This document shows positions 28,704-36,425 of a DNA stretch of 64,000 bases, piece after piece. The stretch is from contig NZ_JAPEOZ010000001.1 of the NCBI RefSeq assembly GCF_026340655.1, forward strand, positions 8,866,001 to 8,930,000, written 5' to 3'. The notes below the pieces were generated by a model, which was not told the DNA's origin, made no database searches, and saw only the letters and a program-made list of their open reading frames with translations. The position numbers and the translations under genes were made by a program. The DNA is from Streptomyces sp. NBC_01275. Its GTDB lineage: Bacteria > Actinomycetota > Actinomycetes > Streptomycetales > Streptomycetaceae. Positions within the stretch are counted from its first letter, which is position 1; every line of letters begins with the position of its first letter.

Positions 28704-28922
28704 GGCAACTCCTCTGGGAATCCGGAGATCTGATGTGCGGTCAGTGCGACCGATGCCCATAAGCAATACACATTTGTCATGATTTGGGGTAAATGGCACG
28801 CCGCCCCGATCTTGCATGTCACCCGATGATTCGTGCGCGCCTGGGACGATTCGAGAGATATGAGCGCTATATATCTTTCAGTGATGTTTCAGCCTAAATA
28901 CTCGCTCGGCAGAGAGGTCGGG
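28704..28922. promoter_or_regulatory. AT-richer divergent promoter region of the exopolysaccharide locus, with an imperfect palindrome
   Basis: This 219-base gap separates the divergent epimerase and polymerase genes and is clearly less GC-rich than its surroundings, with AATACACATTTGTCATGATT near 28764. At 28856-28876 lies AGATATG-AGCGCT-ATATATCT, a near palindrome with a one-base bulge. A GAGAGG site precedes ATG 28923. Both halves of the locus are probably controlled from here. Confidence 0.5.
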
Positions 28923-30416
28923 ATGCAGGACGCTCGCGTCCGCAGCGCGGCTGCGGTCTTCGTCTGGGCCGTGGTGCTGACCGTCCTGCTGCCGGGGCTG
29001 ATCCTCCAGTCGCACGGCGTGCAGCTGTCGGCCGCACTCGCTCTGCAGACCGTCGTCGTGGCGCACACGGGCGGTGCGCTCGCCCGGGTGCTCACCGCGC
29101 CCACGGTGCGCTTCGTCGCCCTCGGCTTCTGGGTCTTCGCCTATATCTGGCTCGGGCTCGCGCCCGTCGCCATGCTCGCCGCGGACGCCTACCCGTGGCC
29201 CTACCGGCCCGGAGAGGGGACCGCTCTCGAAGCGGTGGCCGTCATCGAACTCGGGCTGCTCGCCTACAGCGTCGGAACGGCCTTCGCCGCCCGCCGGGAG
29301 CAGACCCGCGCCGCCCGCGTCGGCCTCGCCCCGCCCGGGTTCCTGGAACGACTGCTCTCCCGCCGGATCGCGCCCTGGCGCCTGCTGGCGCTCTGCGTGC
29401 TCTCCGTCGGCCTCTCGGTGCTGGTCATCTCCGGCCAACCCGGCCGCCTGGGCGCGTACTTCACCAGCCGTCAGGCCATCAGCGAGGCCGGCGCCCTGAA
29501 CCAGGGGCAGGACGCCTTCGTGCAGTCCCTGCGCAGCTGGTCGCTGTCGGTGCCCGCGTTCTGGGCGCTGCTCGGCCTGCTGCGCGTGCCGCGGCTGCCG
29601 GGCGGCGACCGGTGGCTGCGCGGTGCGCGCTGGCTGCTGCTGCCGGTGCTCATCGCCCTGAACGTGGTCGTCAACAACCCCATCAGCAAGCCGCGGTTCT
29701 GGGCCGGCATGGTCCTGCTGACCCTGCTGTTCACCGTGGACCGGCTGTGCCGGCCCCGCGTCTTCCGCCTCGCCGCGGCCGGCGTCCTTGCGACGCTGCT
29801 GCTCGTCTTCCCCTACAGCGACTACTTCCGCTACAGCGACCGGGAAGGCGTCGCCGTCGTCTCCCTCGCCGAGCAGTTCACCGCCAACGGCGACTACGAC
29901 GCCTTCCAGCAGGTGCAGACCGGCCTCGACTACGCGCGGGACAACGGGTTCTCCCCCGAGGGAGTGCTCGGCCCCCCGCTGTTCATGGTCCCGCGCTCGA
30001 TGTGGCCGGAGAAGCCCGAGGACACCGGCATCACTCTGGCCCGGTACGCGGGTTACGAGTTCCACAACCTCTCGGCGCCCCTGTGGATCGAGAGCTACCT
30101 GTGGGCCGGCCCCTTCGCCGTGGTCGTCGTGTTCGGTCTGTTCGGCGCGGCCGGACGGCGGGTGGACGACGTACGCCACCGGCTGCGCGGCCGGCCGGGC
30201 ACCCTCGCGGCGCTGCTGGTCCCGGCCTTCGCCTTCTACCAGATGGTCTTCCTGCGCGGCAGCCTGCTCGGCATCGTGGGCCCGCTCGCGCTCCTGGTGA
30301 CCGTCCCGCTGCTCATCAGCACCCCCACCGCCCGGGCATCCCGCATGCCCGCAACGGCGATGCCGACCGCACCCACCCGTCACGCATCGATCCCCGGAAC
30401 AGGAGGGCACCCGTGA
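28923..30416 (+). CDS. Wzy-like oligosaccharide repeat-unit polymerase
   Basis: 497 residues with about ten or more membrane helices spread over the length and a large loop around residues 290-380 containing FPYSDYFRYSDREG and ARDNGFSPEG. The topology and the large extracytoplasmic loop fit O-antigen/exopolysaccharide polymerases, which are poorly conserved, so the call also relies on position before the chain-length and flippase genes. ATG 28923 follows GAGAGG. The final 35 residues are Thr/Ala/Pro-rich. The stop overlaps the next start (GTGA). Confidence 0.78.
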   Translation: MQDARVRSAAAVFVWAVVLTVLLPGLILQSHGVQLSAALALQTVVVAHTGGALARVLTAPTVRFVALGFWVFAYIWLGLAPVAMLAADAYPWPYRPGEGTALEAVAVIELGLLAYSVGTAFAARREQTRAARVGLAPPGFLERLLSRRIAPWRLLALCVLSVGLSVLVISGQPGRLGAYFTSRQAISEAGALNQGQDAFVQSLRSWSLSVPAFWALLGLLRVPRLPGGDRWLRGARWLLLPVLIALNVVVNNPISKPRFWAGMVLLTLLFTVDRLCRPRVFRLAAAGVLATLLLVFPYSDYFRYSDREGVAVVSLAEQFTANGDYDAFQQVQTGLDYARDNGFSPEGVLGPPLFMVPRSMWPEKPEDTGITLARYAGYEFHNLSAPLWIESYLWAGPFAVVVVFGLFGAAGRRVDDVRHRLRGRPGTLAALLVPAFAFYQMVFLRGSLLGIVGPLALLVTVPLLISTPTARASRMPATAMPTAPTRHASIPGTGGHP

Positions 30417-31996
30417 CCGGCCCCATCCCATTCGACGACCGGTACGACGAGCCGGACCAACTACGCGACCAACTGCGGCGCATCCTGCGCCACCGCGTCC
30501 TGATCGCGCTGGGAATCCTCCTGGGAGCACTCGGCGGGCTCGCCGTGTCCGCGCAGCGCGCCCACACCTACAGCTCCACCAGCGAGGTCCTGGTCCGCTC
30601 CACCACCGACCCGTTCGGCACGGTCGGCGTCGCCGCCGACAACCAGGTCAGCATGACCACGGAGCAGCAGATCGCCACCAGCGCGGCCGTCGCCCTGCGC
30701 GCGGCGCGCATCCTGGGCCGCCCCGACACCCAGGCCGGTTCGCTCGGAGCCCGGCTGCGGGTCACCAACCCGATGAAGTCCCAGGTCCTGCGCTTCGAGT
30801 ACAGCGCCCGTCAGCCCCAGGCGGCGGCCCGCGGCGCCAACGCGTTCGCCGAGGCCTATCTCGCCGACCGCAAGATGCGCAACGACGCCACGGTGCAGCG
30901 CGCCACCCGCGCGCTGGACCAGCAGATCGCCGTGCTCAACCAGGTCCTGGCCCGGGGCCAGCTGGACTCCACGGGCGCGCGGACCGCGTCGCAGAGCCAG
31001 CTCTACAACCTGCAGAAGCGCGTCCTGGACATCAAGTCCCGGGACACCGACGGCGGCGACGTCGTGCGCCGGTCCGTGGCCCCCGCCCTTCCGGTGGGAC
31101 CCGGCCTGCGGACCCTGCTCGTCCTCGGGCTGCTGTGCGGGCTCCTCCTCGGCCTCGTGCTGGCGTGGGTGCGCTCCGCCCTGGACAACAGGGTCCGCTC
31201 GGTCGGCGAGGTGCAGGCCTCCCTGCACGCCCCGGTGCTCGGCGTCCTGCCCCCCGACGACCGCTCGGGCGACGGTCTGCTGAAGGTCGGCCGCACCGAC
31301 GGCGCCCGCACGGAGGCCTACCGGGCGCTGGCCTTCCGGCTGCGCCAGGTCGGCAGCGCCGCCGGCCCCGGACGCGTCCTCGTGGTGGCCCCCCGGCGCG
31401 CCGGCGCCGCCGAGGAGGTCGCCGCCAACCTGGCCGCCGCCCTGGCCGAGGGGGGACGCGACGTCCTGCTGGTGGACGCCGCCCCCGACACCTCCGGCCT
31501 GGCCGCCCGGCTGCCGCTGATGCCCTACGAGGCCCCCACCCTGGAGGAGGCGTTCCTGCCCGCCGGGAGCGTCCTCGTCGACGTCGACGTCAACGGACGC
31601 TTCGCCTTCTCCTCCAGCGGCGCCTTCGGCTCGCACAGCGGAGCGGCCGTCTCCGAGCAGGTCGACCGGGCGCTGTTCGACGCCGACTCCTCCACCGTCG
31701 TCGTCACCCGGCCCTTCCTCGCGCACGCCGACGTCCTGGCGGTCGCCCAGCGCGTCGACGGCATCGTCGTGGTCGCCGGCCTCAACAGCACCCGGCGGGA
31801 CGACCTCAGGGAGGTCCAGGAGCTGATCGCCTGCTCCGGCGGCCGTCTGCTCGGGGCCGTGCTCGACACCGGGCGCCCCCGTCGCCGTCCGCGCGTCCTG
31901 CGCCGCAGCCCGAAGTACGGTCCCGCGTCGCGCGTCGACACGTCGGCCATGGAGCTTCCCGTCCAGGACGGGGCGCTCACGGCCTCGCGCCGATGA
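30413..31996 (+). CDS. Chain-length determinant (Wzz/PCP-type) protein with degenerate tyrosine-kinase-like ATPase
   Basis: 527 residues. Membrane helices at about 29-48 and 232-254 bracket an extracytoplasmic region of the polysaccharide co-polymerase type. The cytoplasmic domain (about 275-480) aligns in pattern with BY-kinases: EAYRALAFRLR, then LLVDAAPD (352-359) at the Walker A-prime place. The P-loop position (PRRAGAAEE, 327-335) has no GKT/S, and there is no C-terminal tyrosine cluster. It may be a pseudo-kinase that sets chain length without phosphotransfer. GTG 30413 follows GGAGG and overlaps the polymerase stop. Confidence 0.83.
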   Translation: MTGPIPFDDRYDEPDQLRDQLRRILRHRVLIALGILLGALGGLAVSAQRAHTYSSTSEVLVRSTTDPFGTVGVAADNQVSMTTEQQIATSAAVALRAARILGRPDTQAGSLGARLRVTNPMKSQVLRFEYSARQPQAAARGANAFAEAYLADRKMRNDATVQRATRALDQQIAVLNQVLARGQLDSTGARTASQSQLYNLQKRVLDIKSRDTDGGDVVRRSVAPALPVGPGLRTLLVLGLLCGLLLGLVLAWVRSALDNRVRSVGEVQASLHAPVLGVLPPDDRSGDGLLKVGRTDGARTEAYRALAFRLRQVGSAAGPGRVLVVAPRRAGAAEEVAANLAAALAEGGRDVLLVDAAPDTSGLAARLPLMPYEAPTLEEAFLPAGSVLVDVDVNGRFAFSSSGAFGSHSGAAVSEQVDRALFDADSSTVVVTRPFLAHADVLAVAQRVDGIVVVAGLNSTRRDDLREVQELIACSGGRLLGAVLDTGRPRRRPRVLRRSPKYGPASRVDTSAMELPVQDGALTASRR

Positions 31997-33546
31997 CCGC
32001 CCCCGACACGACCGCTCGCCCCCGCGGCGCGGCCACCGCCTCGCGCGGGGTGGCCGCGGCCGCGCGGGGCGGGTGGTGGGGGATGGCGGGCTCCGCCGCC
32101 AACGCGGTCTTCGCCTTCCTCCTCGTCGGCCTGGTCACCCGCGCCGTCGGGGCGAGCGGGGCGGGAGCGATCTTCACGGGCGTCGCCCTGTTCACCATCC
32201 TCAGCAACACCTGCAAGCTCGGCGCGGACACCGGCCTGCTGCGCTTCGTCCCGCGCGACCTCGCCGTGGACGACGGCCGCTCGGTGGGCGCGCTGCTGCG
32301 CATGGCCGTCCTGCCGGCGGCCGTGGCCGGCACCGCGGCCGCCGCGCCCCTGCTGCTGTGCCCCACGGTGGCCACCACGCTCCTGCCCCATCTGCCGCCC
32401 GGGGACGCCGTCGTCCTCATCCGGCTCTTCGGGCTCTTCCTGCCCGCCGCGACCGTGGGCCTGGTCCTGCTCGGAGCCACCCGGGGATACGGCACGGTGG
32501 TGCCGTTCGTCGGAGTGGAGCAGATCGGCAAACCGGTGCTGCGCGTGCTGATCGCGATCCCCGTGGTCTTCTACGCCCCCGGGCTCCTCGGCCTGGCCTC
32601 CGCCTGGCTGCTGCCCGCGCTGGCCGGCCCCGCGGCCGCCTGGATCGCCCTGCGCCGGTGCCGCGCGGGCCACGGCGCGGATCACCGCGCCGCGCGCCCC
32701 GCGGGCGAGGCGTCCGTGACCTGGCGGACGTTCTGGGGTTTCGCCGCACCCCGCGCGATCTCCTCCGTCTTCGACATCAGCGCGGTCTGGGTCGGCGTCA
32801 TCCTGCTGTCGGCGCTGGCCACCGGCGACGAGGCGGGCGTCTACACCGCCATCGGCCGGGTCGTCACCGCGGGCACCCTCATCCAGCTCGCCGTCCGGCT
32901 CGCCGTCACCCCGGAGATCAGCCGGCTGCTCGCCCTGGACGAGGTCCCCGAGGCGCATGAGCTGCACCGCGTTTCGACCTGCTGGATCGTGCTCTTCTCC
33001 TGGCCGCTGTTCGCCCTCGTCGCCGCCTTCCCGCGGACCGTGCTGTCCGTCTTCGGACCGGAGTTCGTGCACGGGGCGCCCGCCCTGGTGGTGCTGTGCG
33101 CCGCCTCGATGGTCAACGTGGCGGTCGGCAACGCCCAGACCGTGCTCCTGATGGCCGGCAAGAGTTCCTGGCATCTGGCCGTCACCGCCGTGGCGTTCAC
33201 GGTGCAGCTGACCGTCGGCGTGCTCGCCGTGCCGGTCTGGGGCGTGTTCGGCGCCGCCGTGTCCTGGGGCGCGGCCATCGTCGTGGAGAACCTCGCGGCG
33301 GCCCTGCTCATCCGGCTGCGCCTGGGCTTCAAGACCGTGGACGACGGCTACACGAACGCCTTCGGCGTCGGACTGGTCGTCTCGGTGGTGCTGGCGGCCA
33401 CCCGCGTACTGGAAGGTGACACTCCGTCAGGACTCGCCGTGGGAATGGCTTTGGGAATGTGTGTATTTGGTACTACTTTGTGGAGATATCGGAAGTCGCT
33501 GGGAGTGAACGAGCTGGTCGGAGTGCTGCGCCGCCGCGCCGCATGA
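31993..33546 (+). CDS. Wzx-like oligosaccharide flippase (MATE/PST superfamily)
   Basis: 517 residues with about 12-14 membrane helices and the typical opening WWGMAGSAANAVFAFLLVGLVTR, followed by the paired-helix pattern of polysaccharide transporters. It should translocate lipid-linked repeat units across the membrane for the polymerase. Start ATG 31993 overlaps the chain-length gene stop (ATGA). The last 120 bases are less GC-rich than the rest. Confidence 0.88.
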   Translation: MTAPDTTARPRGAATASRGVAAAARGGWWGMAGSAANAVFAFLLVGLVTRAVGASGAGAIFTGVALFTILSNTCKLGADTGLLRFVPRDLAVDDGRSVGALLRMAVLPAAVAGTAAAAPLLLCPTVATTLLPHLPPGDAVVLIRLFGLFLPAATVGLVLLGATRGYGTVVPFVGVEQIGKPVLRVLIAIPVVFYAPGLLGLASAWLLPALAGPAAAWIALRRCRAGHGADHRAARPAGEASVTWRTFWGFAAPRAISSVFDISAVWVGVILLSALATGDEAGVYTAIGRVVTAGTLIQLAVRLAVTPEISRLLALDEVPEAHELHRVSTCWIVLFSWPLFALVAAFPRTVLSVFGPEFVHGAPALVVLCAASMVNVAVGNAQTVLLMAGKSSWHLAVTAVAFTVQLTVGVLAVPVWGVFGAAVSWGAAIVVENLAAALLIRLRLGFKTVDDGYTNAFGVGLVVSVVLAATRVLEGDTPSGLAVGMALGMCVFGTTLWRYRKSLGVNELVGVLRRRAA

Positions 33547-33634
33547 ACCCGGACACGGTCATACGTCCGGACCGCCGACCCGGTCGGCGTCACCCCCCGC
33601 GTACCACTCACACCACTGCTACCCGGGGTTTCCA

Positions 33635-35227
33635 TTGCACCTGAGAAAGCTCCGTAAGAAGGTGCTCACACGGGCTGCCGTCATCGCCCTCGTGAGCACC
33701 ACCGCCCTTCTCGACGCCTCCCTCGCCGCGGCCGCCGACGGCACACCGGGGACCCTCAGCGCCGACCCGCTGGCCACCTGGCAGACGGACGGCATCGTCT
33801 GGTCGCTGGCCTCGGCGAACGGAGTGGTCTACGTCGGAGGCACCTTCGACTCGGTCCGCCCGCCCGGCGCCGCGCCCGGCCAACGGCAGGTGGCGCGCCA
33901 CAACCTCGCCGCGTTCGACGCCGTGACCGGCAACCTGCTTCCCTGCGCCCCGTCGGTGACCGGCTTCGGCCGCACGGTGCGGGCCATGAAAGCCTCGCCC
34001 GACGGCCGTGTGCTGTACGTCGGGGGTTCCTTCAACCACGTCGGATCCACCACCGTGTCCAGCGTGTTCGCCCTGAACACCGCCGACTGCTCGGTGCGCA
34101 AGAACTTCCTGCCGGGCATGTCCGCCACCGTCCGGGCCATCGACACCACGGACAACGCGGTGTACCTCGGAGGCGACTTCGACCGGGTCAACGGCCTGGT
34201 CAGACAACGGGTCGCCGCCGTCGCCCCGACCGGCGCCCTGCTGCCGTTCACCGCGCGGATCGACCGCTCGGTGCGCGCCCTGTCGGCGGCGCCCCAGAGC
34301 GGCAGGATCTTCGTCGGAGGCGACTTCGAGAGCGTCAACGGTCAGCCGGCCCGTTCGCTCGTCGCCCTGCACCCCGCCACCGGCGCCACCGTGCTCGCCT
34401 ACCCCGACTGGTTCCCGCCCCAGTCGTCGGTCAAGACGATCGCCCGCGACAAGTCCCGCTTCTACGTGGGCGCCGAGGGCCACGGTCCGGGCATCTACGA
34501 CGGGCGCATCGCGGGCCTGCTCGCCAACGGCACCATGGTGTGGAACGACACCTGCCGCGGCGCCACCCAGTCCGTCGTGCCCTACAAGGGCGTCCTCTAC
34601 AGCGCCTCGCACGCACACGACTGCAACGAGACGCCCGGCGGATTCCCCGACCGGGGAGACCGCCAGCACCTGCTGGCCCAGTCGCTCGACGACCGCACCA
34701 TCCTGCACTGGTTCCCCGACAGCAACGGCGGGCTGGGGGAGCAGGTGGGTCCCCGCGCCCTGGCGGTGGCCCGGGACATCCTGTGGGTGGGCGGTGAGTT
34801 CACCGAGATCAACGAGCGGCCGCAGCAGGGCATCACCCGTTTCGGCAGCGTCGACACCGGGGCGCCGAAGGTGCCCGCGCTCAAGCTGTCCGCGACCGAG
34901 CCCGGCAAGGTCACCCTCGGCTGGCGGGCCACCTGGGACCGGGACGACGCAGCACTGACGTACCGCGTCTATCGGGACGGGAAGGTCGTGTCGCGGCAGA
35001 CGAAACGATCCACCTACTGGGATCTGCCGGACATGACCTACACCGACTCCGTGGGCGCCGGTACGCGCCACACCTACAGCATCGAGGTGACGGACGGGAC
35101 GAACACCTCGCCCAAGTCCCGCTCCCTCACCGTGACCGTGCCCCCGAAGGCCACGGCGCGAGCAGCGGGCGACGACGTGACCGGACGCCCGAAGGTCACC
35201 AAGGGAGAGGCGGGTAACCCGCAGTGA
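33635..35227 (+). CDS. Secreted beta-propeller (DUF5122-type) and fibronectin III protein
   Basis: 530 residues. A basic N-terminus and hydrophobic segment end near ASLAAAADG (about residue 35), a Sec signal. Repeats of the form VYVGGTFDSV, LYVGGSFNHV, VYLGGDFDRV, IFVGGDFESV and LWVGGEFTEI make a delta-60/DUF5122 beta-propeller (about 45-405). A fibronectin III-like domain follows (about 415-505). The start is TTG 33635, with only a weak GGGG site. It sits inside the exopolysaccharide operon, so the protein may bind or process the polymer outside the cell. No catalytic motif is recognised. Confidence 0.8.
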   Translation: MHLRKLRKKVLTRAAVIALVSTTALLDASLAAAADGTPGTLSADPLATWQTDGIVWSLASANGVVYVGGTFDSVRPPGAAPGQRQVARHNLAAFDAVTGNLLPCAPSVTGFGRTVRAMKASPDGRVLYVGGSFNHVGSTTVSSVFALNTADCSVRKNFLPGMSATVRAIDTTDNAVYLGGDFDRVNGLVRQRVAAVAPTGALLPFTARIDRSVRALSAAPQSGRIFVGGDFESVNGQPARSLVALHPATGATVLAYPDWFPPQSSVKTIARDKSRFYVGAEGHGPGIYDGRIAGLLANGTMVWNDTCRGATQSVVPYKGVLYSASHAHDCNETPGGFPDRGDRQHLLAQSLDDRTILHWFPDSNGGLGEQVGPRALAVARDILWVGGEFTEINERPQQGITRFGSVDTGAPKVPALKLSATEPGKVTLGWRATWDRDDAALTYRVYRDGKVVSRQTKRSTYWDLPDMTYTDSVGAGTRHTYSIEVTDGTNTSPKSRSLTVTVPPKATARAAGDDVTGRPKVTKGEAGNPQ

Positions 35228-35772
35228 CACGCATCGGATTCGCACCCGGGGTCTACGACCTGTTCCACATCGGGCATCTCAACATCCTGCGCGAGGCCCG
35301 CCGGCACTGCGACAAGCTCGTCGCCGGAGTGACCGCCGACGACCTGGCCAAGCGGCTGAAGGGCAAGTCGCCGGTCGTCCCGCTCGCCGAGCGCCTCGAC
35401 ATCGTCCGCAGCGTGCGCTACGTCGACGCGGCCGTCGTGGAGACCGAGGTCGACAAGCTCAAGACCTGGCAGCGGGTCGGCTTCCACGTCGTCTTCAAGG
35501 GCGACGACTGGCGCGGGACGCCCAAGTGGGAGACGCTCGAACGCCGCTTCGCCCAGGTCGGCGTCAAGGTCGTCTACTTCCCGTACACCATGCACACCTC
35601 CAGCACGCTGCTGCGCGGCGCCCTGGAGCTGCTCTCCGTGAACGAGCCGTCGGGGCTCCCCTCAGCTCAGCTCGCGGAACCACTTCACCAGGAAGGCGGC
35701 CATGAACAGCGTATGGGCTGCCAGCAGCGCGCAGTAGACCGAGAGGAACACGTCCTGGCTCCCCAGGAATAG
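35224..35772 (+). CDS. TagD-like cytidylyltransferase (glycerol-3-phosphate type)
   Basis: 182 residues. The nucleotidyltransferase signature HIGH is at 15-18 in YDLFHIGHLN, KGDDWRGTPKW is at 92-102 and the TSSTLLR element at 125-131. Family knowledge: such enzymes make CDP-glycerol, CDP-inositol or related CDP-alcohols from CTP. The catalytic domain ends near residue 140; residues 147-182 are read from DNA that also codes the C-terminus of the opposing CDP-alcohol phosphotransferase. The GTG start overlaps the propeller gene stop. The acceptor alcohol phosphate is unknown. Confidence 0.85.
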   Translation: MTRIGFAPGVYDLFHIGHLNILREARRHCDKLVAGVTADDLAKRLKGKSPVVPLAERLDIVRSVRYVDAAVVETEVDKLKTWQRVGFHVVFKGDDWRGTPKWETLERRFAQVGVKVVYFPYTMHTSSTLLRGALELLSVNEPSGLPSAQLAEPLHQEGGHEQRMGCQQRAVDREEHVLAPQE

Positions 35773-36363
35773 GAAGCTGATGCAGGTCAGTCCGTAGTCG
35801 ACCGGCAGCAACAGCACGGACCGCAGCGCCGGGGGCGACCCGGCCGGAGTCCCGGCGGCGGTCCGCCACCTGAGCTTCTCCGTGAGGATCCCGGCGAAGA
35901 AGGTCACCACGGCCACCAGCTCGAAGAGCATCGGCACCAGCAGGAAGGCCGGGCCGGGCAGGGAGAAGTGACGGTAGAACGACACCAGCACCACCAGGTG
36001 GAGGGCGACGATCTTGACGCAGTCCAGCACATGGTCGAGCCACTCGCCTGACGGGCTGCCCGAACGCTGCCCCCGCGCCAGCTGACCGTCCGCCGCGTCG
36101 AGGGCGAACCCCATGGTGAGGGCGGCGCCGATGCAGACCGACATCGTCGGCCCGGGCGGCAGCAGGGCCACGGCCGCCAGCGCCGGGAAGGTGAACAGGG
36201 CGCCGAGGACGGTCAGCTGATTCGGCGTCGCCCCCACCCGATAGGCCAGCGCGGCCAGGACACGGCCGGCCGGGCGGTTGACGAACAGGGTGTAGAGCGA
36301 CGCCCCCTTCGCGGGCTTCTGGGCCGCCGACAGATGCCTGAGCGCCTCGGCAAACTCGGTCAC
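35662..36363 (-). CDS. CDP-alcohol phosphotransferase family membrane enzyme
   Basis: 233 residues with about six membrane helices. The full CDP-OH-P signature D-x2-DG-x2-AR-x8-G-x3-D-x3-D is visible from D89 to D114. It transfers a phospho-alcohol from a CDP-alcohol to an acceptor hydroxyl. GTG 36363 is chosen because AGGAGG lies just upstream; an in-frame ATG at 36402 would overlap the start of the next gene. Its 3' end overlaps the TagD-like gene by 111 bases. The two enzymes form a natural donor/transfer pair, as in inositol-phosphate or teichoic-type pathways. Confidence 0.87.
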   Translation of the reverse strand: MTEFAEALRHLSAAQKPAKGASLYTLFVNRPAGRVLAALAYRVGATPNQLTVLGALFTFPALAAVALLPPGPTMSVCIGAALTMGFALDAADGQLARGQRSGSPSGEWLDHVLDCVKIVALHLVVLVSFYRHFSLPGPAFLLVPMLFELVAVVTFFAGILTEKLRWRTAAGTPAGSPPALRSVLLLPVDYGLTCISFLFLGSQDVFLSVYCALLAAHTLFMAAFLVKWFRELS

Positions 36364-36425
36364 TTTCCTCCTTTTTTGGAAAAATCGCTGGAAAGAAGGC
36401 AATTATGGCAGAACAGGGAGGCCGG

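Noticed and set aside
29195..30412. Upstream extension of the chain-length gene frame through the polymerase gene
   Set aside because: Arg/Pro-rich composition and no conserved motif; the real start is GTG 30413, with a ribosome site and overlap with the polymerase stop.
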